The position numbers were made by a program, and so were the translations under genes. A stretch of DNA of 64,000 bases from contig JAJLRJ010000008.1 of assembly GCA_024195265.1 (NCBI GenBank), forward strand, positions 25,703,432-25,767,431, written 5' to 3'. This stretch comes from Dendrophyllia cribrosa. Its lineage: Eukaryota; Cnidaria; Anthozoa; Scleractinia; Dendrophylliidae. Below, one piece after another: positions 21,229 through 32,289 of this stretch (positions within the stretch are counted from its first letter, which is position 1; every line of letters begins with the position of its first letter). Under the pieces are notes generated by a model. It did no database searches. It was not told where the DNA came from and saw only the letters and a list, made by a program, of their open reading frames with translations.

Positions 21229-21384
21229 CTTCTGGCTGGGATATGATCGTGATAGGGTGAAAAGAAAATCCGCGAGCGAGCTGAGGGACTAGGGGAGGGG
21301 AGAGAAAGAGGGAGGAAAATTGCCCTCTCCCCAGTTGCCCCTCGGTTCATTTTGCTCGTAGCTGTCAGCTTTCTATTCGTCCCA

Positions 21385-21502
21385 TGGGTGCCAGAGTTTT
21401 TTCTTTTTTAGTGAAAACGGGTGAGCTCGCGAGCTTCTTCTAACCGTTTATGCGGTTAATTTTACTTATGGTATTTACAGAATGGACCTCTGGATCCAGG
21501 GT
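21385..21502. repeat. TIR element family 'CCAGAGG...CTCTGGATCCAGGGT', copy a
   Basis: Starts about 'gggtgccagag' and ends 'ctctggatccagggt', with an internal 'agcttcttctaaccgttta'. Related copies are at 23249-23427 (inverted) and 25166-25286. No ORF. Confidence 0.65.
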
Positions 21503-21708
21503 GTTCGTTACCCAGTTTGTTATCGAAAAATTCGGGAAATGGTTGAATTGACGATTATGGCGTCTCTTTACATTACAGTATCTTGTTTCATAATCGGTGT
21601 GGTGGACTGTGCTTTGAAATGGCTGCGTCGTTTATAATTTAGCCTTTTCTAAAAGCGAAGCCCTACTAAGGCTAAATTTATAACCGACGCAGCCATGTTT
21701 ATTCTAAA

Positions 21709-21762
21709 GTGTCAGCCGCTTTCTCGTCCTAGGGGGGTAGGGCAAGAAAGCGGCTGACACTT
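21709..21762. repeat. Hairpin 'agtgtcagccgctttct'
   Basis: Near-perfect inverted repeat of about 20-base arms around 'cctaggggggta'. Also present at 25331-25386 in the duplicated flank. Confidence 0.65.
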
Positions 21763-21787
21763 CAGACTGAGCCATTATAAAAAAAAG

Positions 21788-21845
21788 CTGACTCGTCCCC
21801 AGTCGTCTTTCTAGACAAGACGCGGGAGATGCGGGGACGAGTCAG
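21788..21845. mobile_element. 58-bp miniature of the 21027 MITE family
   Basis: Same CTGACTCGTCCCCAGTCGT left end and complementary right end around a ~25-base middle. The matching position at about 25398 lacks it ('ttaaaaaagcacagtc'), so it inserted after the flank was duplicated or was lost in the other copy. Confidence 0.75.
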
Positions 21846-22431
21846 ATAAAAAAGAACAGTCACCAAACAGAGGATGGTATATCTGTGCTTAGATTTCTTT
21901 GAGTGAATTCTGGAAACTAAACCGACAGCGCAAAACTTTAGTATCAGAATGAAATGTGTATGTATGAGGCCAAGAAAAAGGAGTGTTTATTTTATAATTA
22001 AGCTTATGTTTCATCTCAGCTCTTTACCCCGGGTCTTTACCAAAGAACCGTGACCGGTTTTACGCTTCACGGACCAAAGGATAATCCGAGTGTTACGCTT
22101 ATGACGTCAAAGAGGCAGTAATTCACGCTCTTTTGATTTGATAACGTTTTTAAAAACTTACGTTTGTTCATATAAAACTTGAATCACAAAGGTTTTGTTG
22201 GTAGATCACGGAAAAAATATCCGAAGAATTGGTTTTAGTGTTCCCTCTAAATGTCCTGTCAATGTAAAGATTCCATAAAACGAATCAGTGCAGTTCAATG
22301 TTGATCACTCAAACTATAAACCAGCTTTTCAAATAAAATGTGTTGTGAAGATCTGTGAAACATCAACTGATATCCTTATAACGACAAGGCCTTGTTTTAA
22401 TCAATGCTTGTCTTCTGTTTTCTCCGTTTAG

Positions 22432-22514
22432 AACCCACAGAAAGCACCTCGCATTCTCATTATCGGCGGTGGAGTTGTTGGAATGACCAGTGCTTTGCAA
22501 CTATTGAACAAAGG
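22432..22514 (+). pseudogene. Isolated copy of DAO exon 2
   Basis: 83 bases almost identical to DAO-A exon 2 (17348-17430), encoding NPQKAPRILIIGGGVVGMTS and onward, with AG before and GT after. About 22160-22431 matches DAO-A intron 1 and 22515-23130 matches intron 2. No exon 1, 3, 4, 5 or full 6 accompanies it, so it is a truncated duplicate. The exon itself shows no damage. Confidence 0.85.
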
Positions 22515-23248
22515 GTTAGTATGAATTTTGAAAAATAACTGGATTCGGGTAACCATGAATAATGTGCCGGCGATGTGGTTTTAATTTTTCATTATTATGA
22601 AATCTTAAATAACGAAAATTTAATGGAAGCTATTGAGCGGTTTCTTATTTTCTACTCAGTTATTTTTTTTCAATTTTCCTAATGTGGAAATTTGCGAACG
22701 TTTGTGAAAGTTTCGATAGGTGTCGCACAGGTTTACCATCCTCATTTTGTGCTGGACTGTGCTATCATATGGCTGCGTCGGTTATAAATTTAGCCTGTTC
22801 TAAATCAGCGATTTTAGGGCTTTTTAAACAGATTAAAATGAAATAAAAACACTCAGAAATATCAATACGACGTAGAACGTTGTTATATGTTTGTTTTGTC
22901 GATTTATAGCTTGCGAGCTTGCGGTTTTACAAACTTGAAGTTTGATTTACTGGCATGATAGAAAATGGAAAGATCAAATTATTGCTTCAAAACGGATAAA
23001 ATAGTGTTGTCGTAAAGAACACTTACAGAACTAATCAAAATAACTTCCTTGATCCTTGATGATCCGGCTTGACAGCGCATTATTCAGCAGTTTTCTAATG
23101 TTCCGGTCGACAAATGATTATGTCTACAGCCGTCCAGAAAGTTTTCTCATATTCGATCAAAAAAAAATCATGGAACTAAACTGTTTGGAGTTTAAACAAA
23201 ACAGTGACTAAGCGGACTATCTTTCCATGACACGTACCATTCTTAGAC

Positions 23249-23427
23249 ACCCTGGATCCAGAGGTCCGTTCTCTGAATATCATGAGTGAAATTAACCGTA
23301 CAAACGGTTAGAAGAAGCTCGCGAGACGGTTTTTATTTTTTCTCGGCGCGTTGCGCCTCGTTGTCGCGGCTTTGCCGCTCAAACTCGCCGTTTCCACTAA
23401 AAAATAAAAACCTCTGGCACTCAGGGT
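23249..23427. repeat. TIR element family, copy b (inverted)
   Basis: Starts 'accctggatccagaggt' and ends 'cctctggcactcagggt'; the longest of three copies, with a G+C-rich centre ('cgcgttgcgcctcgttg'). No ORF. Confidence 0.7.
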
Positions 23428-23542
23428 AATTCTTCAATCGCAAAAAGTGAGAAGGAAATAAATTTTAGCATTTCCCCATCACCAAGACATCTTTTCAGTA
23501 TCAAAAGCAGACTGAGAAAGCAAGACAAAACACAACAAATGT

Positions 23543-23610
23543 TCAAAGCTTTGACAGATAAATCTGCGGTCTTTTGAGAACACGATCTACCATTGCATTG
23601 GCTTCTCTAG
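23543..23610 (-). pseudogene. Inverted fragment of the DAO last exon
   Basis: Complement of the DAO-A C-terminus from about 20484 through the TGA (VDRVLKRPQIYLSKL), with 3' UTR sequence continuing leftward to about 23432. It breaks off at about 23610 and is followed by intron-2 sequence, so the gene was rearranged. Confidence 0.8.
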
Positions 23611-24330
23611 CGGACGTGCGCGGTGTTTTGCTTATTATATTGCGCTGAAACAGTTACGTGTCAAACCGAGCAAGTCAGGCTGACAGTGTGTGATGTTATT
23701 TTGGCTTCCGTTTCTTCTAAGAATGGTACGTGTCGTGTCTCTGGACCGGAACATTAGAAAACTGCTGAATAATGCGCTGTCAAGCCGGATCATCAAGGAT
23801 CAAGGAAGTTATTTTGATTAGTTCTGTAAGTGTTCTTTACGACAACACTATTTTATCCGTTTTGAAGCAATAATTTGATCTTTCCATTTTCTATCATGCC
23901 AGTAAATCAAACTTCAAGTTTGTAAAACCGCAAGCTCGCAAGCTATAAATCGACAAAACAAACATATGAATGTTTTGTGAACATTAAAAAAATTAGCGTA
24001 AATATTTAATAAAAATCATTGAAGTTTTTAACCTCACGCTTGTTTTGATGTTTCACCTTAGTATGCATAACCATAACCTGAGTATCAGGCCTTCCTTTGG
24101 GGGAGGGGCTAAACGGAGAAAGGAAAAAATGGGGGGAGGGGGGTGGGGGTGGAAGCCTCAGTAATACCCGGGTTACCGGGTTAGCGTAACCATGAAAACG
24201 TCTCGGGAACACAGCATGCAATTATGACTAGCCTTCTGGCTGGGATATGATTGGGATAGGGTGAAAAGCAAACCCGCGAGCGAGCTGAGGGAGGAGGGGA
24301 GAGAAAGAGGGAGGAAAATTGCCCTCTTCT

Positions 24331-24390
24331 CAACCTCGTTCCCAGGGCTTTTCCCTTCGAGAGAGGGGCGGCGCCCTGGGAACGAGGTTG
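24331..24390. mobile_element. 60-bp MITE, CAACCTCGTTCCCAGGGC ends
   Basis: Perfect 18-bp inverted ends around a 24-base centre, flanked by 'ccctctt' on both sides (an approximately 8-bp duplication with one extra T at left). Absent from the matching site at about 21328. Confidence 0.75.
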
Positions 24391-25165
24391 CCCTCTTCCC
24401 GGTTATTTCATTTCGCTCGCAGCTGTCAGCTTTCTATTCGTCCCATCCCAAACCGGGAGACCTGTTCATATCGACCGTTCGTAGGCTTAATCTTGACATA
24501 CTAAAGTGTCCGTGTCAAAAGTATACTCCTGTACAAAAGCTATATTGTTCTGCTGCAGTCTGCAAGCTGTGAAGTTTTAAAGTTTGCCCTTTTGGTCTGA
24601 ATTCATGCTCATCATGGGAAAGCTTTACCTAACTGATCGACAAAAATGTTACGCGCATGCGGTCCTGTGGGCATCCCGATCATGCAAACGACTTCGCTTT
24701 GATATGAGCGCATTTTTGATACTGATATCACATTGGAAAAATTGAAGGTGTTATCTAACACGCACGTGCAAACATATTATACCTCCTAATAATCACATTT
24801 GTTACCCAGTTTGTTTATACTGACATTTGATACTGAAATTTTGAGGAAATAAGTGTCACCACATTGGAAAAAATTGAAGGTGCAAACATTATACTTCCAA
24901 GGTCCTCCAACTTCGTCTCTGTTAATAATCACATGTTAATTTGTTACCCAGTTTGTTACCGAAAAATTCGGGAAATGGTTGAATTGAAGATTTTGGCGTC
25001 TCTTTACATTACAGTATCTTGTTTCACTACAGGACGGAGCTTCGGTTTTTCAGCTTTGAATAATAATCGGCTTAAGATGTGGGCCGATAAAAGGACACGC
25101 TAAATATGAAGTTTCTTTTTTATTTAGACCACAGGCTGCGTCGTTTATAATAGCATCGCATTTAG

Positions 25166-25286
25166 TACCTTGGGTCAGTGCCAGAGGGTTTTTTTTTTAG
25201 TGAAAACTGCGAGCTTCTTCTAACCGTTTATGCGGGTATTAATTTCACTCATGATGTTCAGAGAACGGACCTCTGGATCCAGGGTG
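25166..25286. mobile_element. TIR element family, copy c, with 9-bp target duplication
   Basis: Same family as 21385 and 23249. Flanked by CGCATTTAG at 25157-25165 and 25287-25295, which fixes its ends and suggests a Mutator-like 9-bp duplication. Confidence 0.75.
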
Positions 25287-25330
25287 CGCATTTAGATAAG
25301 GTTATAACTGACGCAGAACTGTTTACTCTG

Positions 25331-25386
25331 AAGTGTCAGCCGCTTTCTTGACCTAGCGGGGTAGGGTGAGAAAGCCGCTGACACTT
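25331..25386. repeat. Hairpin, second copy
   Basis: Duplicate of 21709-21762 with small changes; arms 'aagtgtcagccgctttct' and complement. Confidence 0.65.
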
Positions 25387-25692
25387 CAGACTGAGCCATT
25401 TTAAAAAAGCACAGTCAACCAAACAGAGGATGGTAAACCTGTGCTTAGATTTCTTAGAGTGAACTCTGGAAACTAAACCGACAGCGCATCAGTTTAGTAT
25501 TAGGAGGAAATGTGTATGTATGAGGCCAGGAAACAGGAGTGTTTATTTTATGATTACTGGAAGCTAATGTTTTATCTCAGCCCTTTACCCCGGGTCTTTA
25601 CCAAAGAACCGTGACCGGTTTCACGCTTCACAGACCACTGGATAATCCGAGTGTTAAGCTTATGACTTTCTTATTTGACAGGTATAATTCTG

Positions 25693-26021
25693 CCCGGGGG
25701 GGGGGGGACTCCCATATAAAAATGACGGGGGTGCTCGTCGGAAATTTTCGAACAACACCCTAAAAGGCCCAGAATCTCGTTTGATGGGCGTGGCTCAAAA
25801 TAATTTTTACCCCCAAGAGGTACCAATTTTAAAACAACACACGTCATATTCTGTCATATTTTCCGGCTCATACCCTAAAAGGTATCGCGATAATTCTAAC
25901 GGTGGTCATTTTAGATTTTAGCACCCTGAGCGGTACCAATCTACAAATTTTTACCCCTAAAAGGTACGACGAGCATCCCCGTCATTTTTATATGGGAGTC
26001 CCCCCCCCCCCCCCCCCCGGG
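25693..26021. mobile_element. CCCGGGGG-ended non-autonomous element, 8-bp target duplication
   Basis: 329 bp with poly-G and poly-C ends followed by 'actcccatataaaaatgacg' and its complement. Flanked by TAATTCTG at 25685-25692 and 26022-26029. Part of the same sequence recurs inverted at about 33384-33512. Fits an hAT-type non-autonomous element. Confidence 0.85.
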
Positions 26022-26029
26022 TAATTCTG

Positions 26030-28370
26030 CATAACGTTTGCTTTTTTGATGGAGTAATCCCAGTCACGAATTGCCCTTGGCCAAGAAAAAACCCCGCTAA
26101 ACGCTATTACATACCGTCACATATAAACCTGTAAGATTTATCAGCCATTCTGAGGTTACAGAAGGCAATATACTAGATAATTATCGTGAAGTGGTATATA
26201 TATATATATATGGAGACTCCGCTCTAAGAAGTGTGACCAAACGTTGGAGACAGAAATTCGAGTTGGAACTTCAGTTTAAGTGCTGTTTAATATTTGCAAG
26301 ATTCACCATTGGATTTAAATTTTACAAAAGGAGACTTAAAAAAGATAAGCAATTAATGTTTTGGTTTTCTTGTTAGTTTTTCCCTCAAGTAGACAAATCA
26401 CCTGACGAATATAATAAACTGAACATTTCTTACCAGGTTTCAGCTCACTCTGGCTGTATCCTCTTAAAAAGCCTACATAGAAGTTATTGAAAAATTATTC
26501 TGCTTGATTAGAATCACAGATTCATCAACTCATATGACAACCTCGACCGAGGATCAAGTTAATTACATACCGGACTAACGTAAAAATTTAAAGCGCATGA
26601 AAATTTTAAGAATCATAATGGCTTCTAAAGACCCCTCTCTGAATTATAGAAGAAAACTGAATAAATAAGGCAACTCAAGAAAGTGCACTTTGCAGTTAAT
26701 AGTTAGGTATTGATTCAGTAAAAAGAAAAAAACACATGAAAAATTGATTAAAAAATGTCTGTTTAAAGCCATGCAAACGTTTATAAAATTGGCAAACTCA
26801 GTAGTCCATTACTTTCCGCTGTATAGCGGCCTGCGAGCTTTCTGTCAGTAGAGAGTGTGGTTTCAGTGTTTTCAACTGACAGATTCAGTCCATATTTTTT
26901 TTTTGCTATTTTTAAGATGCGTTTTGTTGACATCGTGCGATATGAAGCTGACAAGTTAAGCCGGGTCACGCTTCAGTTCTTGGGCTCCCCCAGGAGTCCC
27001 TCCTGGGCTCCCCTATAATCAGGCTGATAATAATAAGAATTTTTGTTACGGAAACCGGAAATAACACACGTCATACCAAACACAATTCGTATAATACTTG
27101 TATTAGAGATCACGTTTTAATTTTTTTAACGTGGAAAACGTGCTTCAATTTAAGCCTGTTCTGTTGTAAGAAATATTCTACTAATATGATGCTAAGAATT
27201 GATCGGAGAGGTGTACCGACAGAGCCTAAAGACGCCACGGTTTAGCAATAGCCAGTATACGTTGAACACGCACTTATATCAACCTTACTAATTTACAGTA
27301 ACTATAAGAGGCCGTAAGTAAAAACGTTTATTGGATTTAAGCGTCAATGATCAAAGTTTCTTAAACCGAGCGGAAAACCAACTTGTTCTCACAACCAAAA
27401 CAATGTTTGATTCTTTTACCAGCTCTTTGTTCTTGAACAAAAACTGATCAACTGAATGTATAATATTGCAACATGAGGAGGGGGCAATTTGTGCAGAACT
27501 GGGAAATTGTTGGGTAACTATAAAACTGGAGAAAAATGAAACCGGGGAAAGGAAAGATTCACTTTGAGCTATAATTTTTCGTAAATTTACATTTAAGTGT
27601 GTGATACGTGTGAGATTTGTTATGCTGGAGTTCTTGCTTAAGCGTGACAAAAAACAGACCATTTCGACAATCGCTTCTATTCAGGTTCTTTGTGTCCTTC
27701 TAATAGAGTCGCGTATGAACTTTTTTATGCGAAAAAAACGTGTTTTAAAGCACGTAAAAATACAAAAAATAACCGATCCTTCATTAAAAAAAGAGTGACA
27801 GAGATAACCATTTTCACCTTCAGTGTGGTTCTAACTTTCATAGCAAGGTTTAATTTTAAGAGTGAAAAATGCTTTATAAAGATTGGCGTGAACGTACCAG
27901 AAGTGGAACCCAGCGACGGAAAAAAGAAGCCTTGAATTGGGGAGCGATAAACAATTTAATATTGAATAATTCTGCAATTCAAATACACATTCTTGAAAAT
28001 ACCCGGAATAAAATATCTTTATCTAAGTAGAAGCTTGCTTTTGGTTTAATACGAAAGGTCACTGCGGACTCAAAATCAACGAAATCAAGTACGTGATCTT
28101 GACTTTTCACCTCTTTGACAAGCAAATCAAATATGACGAAACATTACATATATCACACTGAATGAAACCGATATCTCTGTCTTCTTTTCAAAGGTCTTGA
28201 GAAAAAGCGTTTACAAATTAAATATAAAATTATTTTGAAACGTATGTTCGAGAAGTGAGGGACATGGGCCACTAGGTGAATTGGTGAATAGTGAGGGTCA
28301 ATGGCCGGCCTCCTGTATATGACCACAAACTATGACATTGCTTTTATTTCTATCACGTTTTTTTTTATTA
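26030..28370. other. Gene-free stretch
   Basis: A short TA microsatellite at about 26195-26210. Apart from that I see no exon with similarity to a known family, no RNA gene and no inverted-repeat element. The longest ORFs (about 80-100 codons) are in A/T-rich sequence and look random. Confidence 0.4.
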
Positions 28371-29167
28371 AGGTGGCTGAACACAGTTTCACTATACCTA
28401 TGCGTCATTCATTGTCATTTTAAAACCACTAACGTCTGGGCGCCCAAAATTGGCGAGGCATACGATTAAGCAACAAACTATATATTTTGATATTTTTGTT
28501 GAGTTTTTAGGGTGTTGCCATGGCAACACGGTGGAATGAAAATCAGCCTGCAATATTTGGTTTCTTTTATTTTCAGAAAATCTAGTCATTAGATTTTGTC
28601 CATCATTTGTCTCCAGTAAACTCGTAAAAATATTCGCATGTTAACACTGGTCTCATGTAATTTTGACAGAGGGATCTTCCGTAATTTGTGGTTTAATATG
28701 TTTGCGTTTTGTAAAAATCTCCTCTGTTAGATTTCAAATTTTTGATGGCAGGTGAGTTCGGCATATTCGGAACTATTATTGTGCCAAATTTCGTGAAATT
28801 CTAATGAGTAGTTTTCTAGAAATCAGCACGTTTCCGAGGAAAGTCGCTAAAACATCCAGTCACAATTTTTTGGTCAACTGCGCATGCGTTGCATTTGACT
28901 GGGTTCTCGATCCAAAGACAAAAACGACCAAAAAGGCAGTGTATTTCTTCAATGGTTCTATATATTATCTGTTGATTCAACAAACATTTTTACGAACAAC
29001 AAATTGTTTGATTTTAAGACGAAAAACAACACTTTCGCGATCCACGCTGAGCAAAATAAAATGATCGCTGAACAGGCGCCACGTTTGTTTTTCTCAAAAC
29101 TCTGCGCGCGCTGACTCACGTAAGCAGCTGAAATTGAAGAGCGCGCGCAAACTGTGTTCAGCCACCT
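28371..29167. mobile_element. 797-bp TIR element, TA-flanked, directly upstream of DAO-B
   Basis: Ends AGGTGGCTGAACACAGTTT and its exact complement (to 29167), flanked by TA on both sides as in Tc1/mariner insertions. No transposase ORF. It ends about 140 bp before the DAO-B TATA box, so it may carry or displace regulatory sequence; it contains a perfect X-box palindrome at 28514. Confidence 0.8.
28514..28527. promoter_or_regulatory. Perfect palindromic X-box-like site
   Basis: GTTGCCATGGCAAC matches the RFX X-box consensus on both strands. It lies inside the TA-flanked element, 0.8 kb upstream of DAO-B. Confidence 0.4.
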
Positions 29168-29309
29168 TAAGAGCGCGCGCAGTTGATCGACGCGCTCTTA
29201 AAACGGAAACAAAGAAATATGTTACGGTGAACCGCGTGTTGTCGCGTGTAGGAATGCAAAAGAGTTTCTTTTTTGTGAAAGTCCGCACGTTGCATTTACG
29301 GAAAATAGG

Positions 29310-29316
29310 TATAAAT
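29310..29316 (+). promoter_or_regulatory. DAO-B TATA box
   Basis: TATAAAT 98 bases before the first ATG of DAO-B. No CRE like that of the DAO-A promoter copies is visible here. Confidence 0.6.
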
Positions 29317-29413
29317 GGAGGGTAGAAACATGAATGAAGTCAGTTGAAGTGTTAGTAGTCTGTGAACGAATCAAGAAGTACTTGAGTATAACTCGAGAAA
29401 CTGGGAGCCCAAA

Positions 29414-32095
29414 ATGCCGATGACAGTCGGAGGATCAAAACTACCAAGTTATTCTCGCACCACAAAGGTAACTCAATTATTCATTCTTCAGTGTCAAGAG
29501 ATTAATTTTTCCCCAGCATTCTGTTAACGAAAAATTTCAGTTTTTTTAAAGGTTCTGTTGTCGAATACCAAGAGAAAATATTTTTTTTCTTGCGAATACT
29601 TATGTAATGGTGATCCGTCGTGCATACGATATACCTAACTGGCCGGCTAAGTTGCACCGTTGTTTATAGTTTCTGTAACTTGTAAACAAATCGTTTATCA
29701 CGTTTTACTTTCTGAAAACGTTCGATTAACACACTGGGCCTTGTTCGCCATGAAAAATACAAACTAGTTTCATCACTTTGTTCTGTTTTGCAAACTTCAG
29801 TTGTTTTTTTTTCAGAAATCTTGGCGGATTTATCGGGCAATGGATCTTCTATTTGAAAAGGCTAAAATTTCTCGCATGTTTGCTTCCAGTGAAACGTTTT
29901 GTTTTGTGAACCTCGAATTTGTAACTATCGTAAGACTTGACAAAGTTTTATCGCAATTTCTCTTGTATTTAGAAACCAACCCGCGTCCCTCGGGTGCTGG
30001 TGATCGGTGGCGGAGTTGTGGGTATGACGTCAGCATTACAGCTTCTCCAGAAAGGATACAAAGTCACAGTTGTAGCAAAGGAGTTCGCCTCCCCAGTCGC
30101 CTCTGGAAAATGCATCACCTCCGAGATCGCCGGCGCTTTGTGGGAATGGCCTCCTGCGGTGTGCGGACGACATACAGATGAAAAGTCACTAGAGAGGTCC
30201 AAGGTGTGGTGTATGGACAGCTATGCTAAGTTCATGGAGTTGGCCATGAAGCCAAAGGAAACTGGAGCCTACCTCAGACAATCTGTGTTCTACTTCAAAG
30301 ACAAGGTAAATGACAATTGTCAAATCTATACTTTTTGTTTTATCCTTGCCCTATTAATGTCTATCAAACTGAGTAAGAAGCAATTTTATCGATTGGGAAT
30401 ACTGACTATTGCATTGTTGTTATTGTTAAGGTTGAAAATCTTCCAGGACAGTTGGACAAGATGAACGAACTTTGTCATTTGCCAGGATTTCGTCATGACG
30501 CCAATCTCATCGAAGAAACTGGTAAGTTTTGACGAAGCGGTTTTTTCGCTGAGGAAAGTCGGTACTGCTCAGTTTTTATTTGAATGTCACACTATTCACA
30601 CTGCATTCACAATCCTGGGAAGTTAGTCTGAACCACGTTGAACAATCAGAACTGTAAATTTATTAAACATGGGCAAACGAATAAATAACACTGATTTACG
30701 GGAAAAAAAAGCCGTAAAAACAATAAAATGACTCGATTGGCTGCAAGAGACAAAGTTGCAGTGAGATCTAGGGCGGAACTAAGCAAACTGTCCACTGAAT
30801 TCATTTCGCTGATGTCATGTCCTGTAACTAAGGCAAAGTAAAGTCGTAAAAGTAAAGACATATTATACCATGGACTCGGAGTTTTGCATGTTCCTAAAGA
30901 TACGAAATGGAATAACTCCAAACCACAACTAACAGTGCTGCCGCGTGAATGACTGAAACGCATGACGTATTGGTGTAATTTGTAACATGAAACGTAGTAA
31001 GCGTGGATGCTTGCACGAAGACTGAATTAAACAAATTAAATAAAATCATTAAAAAAATAAACTTGAACTTGGTCACAATTTTTCAGCGTTACAGTAGGGA
31101 AAAGTACTTGCTCGATAGCTTGAATGGTCAAACTTTAGGGTTCATCCGTTCAACTGAGTGAATCAAAAGTTAGACTGATTTCTCTCCTCAGCGAGGGGAA
31201 ATGTCTCTTACCAGATATATTCCTTTTTCTTCACTCAGCTGTGAACACAGACACGGGTGTAGTGGATGCATACCAACACATGGCTCCTATGGTTGACACA
31301 GTCATGTACATGCAGTGGCTTTACAAACAGTGTAAAGATAAGGGCTGTCGCTTTGTACACGATGAAATTAAAGGACTGCTGAGAGACCAGGCAGAAGACT
31401 TAAGGAGGAAATACAAAGCTCAGCTGATCTTCAACTGTTCTGGACTCAGCGCTAAAGAACTGGCAGGAGATGAAGATGTCTACCCTCTGAGAGGTAACTA
31501 ACTTTTTTGCGCTTTCATTTATTATAATTATTAGAAGCCATTACTTCACTTACGAAAACGCGTTTGAAAAATTATTGTGTTCTAACCACAGTTATCATGG
31601 TTATGTTGTTGTTTTTTAGGCGTAATTGTTAAAGTGAAGAATGACGGCAGTCTGATGCCAAAGCTCAACCATTCCATGTGCATCTCTCTGATCGAGGACA
31701 TTGACGAGTCCAAAAAAGAAGGACAAAGCTTTGTGTTCATCCTTCCAAGAGGCGATGACAAACTATGGTTGGGTGGAATGATACAACCGAATATGTGGGG
31801 GAGAAATCTCACTCTCGACTATCCACGAATTAGAAGAATGTTTGAGAAAGTCAAGGAGTTCTACCCTCCCCTCCGTAACTATGGAGACGAAGACGTAGAA
31901 GAGGTGTTGGTGGGACTGCGGCCTGCTCGTAAAGGCAACGTTCGTCTGGAGTGGGATCCCGTGTGTCCATCTCTCCTGCACAACTATGGACACGGGGGCT
32001 CGGGCGTGACTTTTTCGTGGGGCTGTGCTATAGAAGCCAGCGCAATGGTAGATCGTGTTCTTAAAAGACCGCAAATTCATGTTTCTAAGCTTTAA
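29414..32095 (+). CDS. D-amino-acid oxidase family FAD enzyme (DAO-B), peroxisomal
   Basis: Five exons in phase: 29414-29467, 29973-30305, 30431-30521, 31239-31493, 31620-32095; 402 residues. Same reaction and compartment as DAO-A: FAD motif GGGVVGMTSA, the DAO signature ending YGHGGSGVTFSWGCA, and C-terminal SKL. The first 18 residues (MPMTVGGSKLPSYSRTTK) are unlike DAO-A. Exon 2 is continuous across the site where DAO-A has its ~1-kb intron 2, so one copy lost or gained an intron. Downstream exons differ from DAO-A at only a few positions (about 7 in the 255-base exon 31239-31493). The last intron is still alignable, whereas the introns after 30305 and 30521 are not. A second in-frame ATG at 29420 could also start. 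Upstream lie a TATA box and a TA-flanked element. No defect is seen. Confidence 0.92.
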
Positions 32096-32289
32096 AATTG
32101 TTACTTGGAAGAAAGACAGTTTAGCTTGCTACGTATACGTTGAAACTTTATATGAAAGTGATATATGCAAGATTTTAAAGTCTTTAGTAAGTTGTGTTGA
32201 GAACGTTTTTAGTTAAGAATTACTTAAAAGTGGTTATCAGTTTCGAAGCATTGGCACAATCACTTACTCAGTCAATTAATCACCATTAG

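Larger units (their letters stand above)
20780..22090 (+). repeat. DAO-A 3' flank, duplicated at 23975-25670
   Basis: Blocks such as 'cctcacgcttgttttgatgt', 'cctgagtatcaggccttcct', 'gcgagcgagctgaggga', 'gttacccagtttgtta' and 'gggtctttaccaaagaaccg' recur in the same order at 23975-25670. Each copy has private insertions: 21027-21228 and 21788-21845 here, 24331-24390 there. A ~20-base G run lies at 20922-20942. Confidence 0.75.
22885..23967. repeat. Large palindrome of DAO intron-2 sequence
   Basis: 22885-23106 and 23746-23967 (222 bp each) are inverted copies of one another with almost no mismatch by eye; both derive from DAO-A intron 2 (about 17805-18075). The ~640-bp centre holds a TIR element (23249-23427) and an inverted fragment of the last DAO exon. 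Confidence 0.85.
23975..25670 (+). repeat. Second copy of the DAO-A 3' flank
   Basis: Co-linear with 20780-22090 with private insertions and a unique stretch at about 24440-24940. Contains no ORF I can support. Confidence 0.7.

Noticed and set aside
20961..21292. Overlapping Arg/Pro/Ser-rich ORFs
   Set aside because: They lie across the 202-bp inverted-repeat element and its flanks; no coding pattern.
28804..29064. 86-codon ORF in the TA-flanked element
   Set aside because: No transposase motif and A/T-rich; more likely chance.
29801..30181. 126-codon ORF
   Set aside because: Shadow frame over DAO-B intron 1 and exon 2; the real frame gives the FAD-binding motif.
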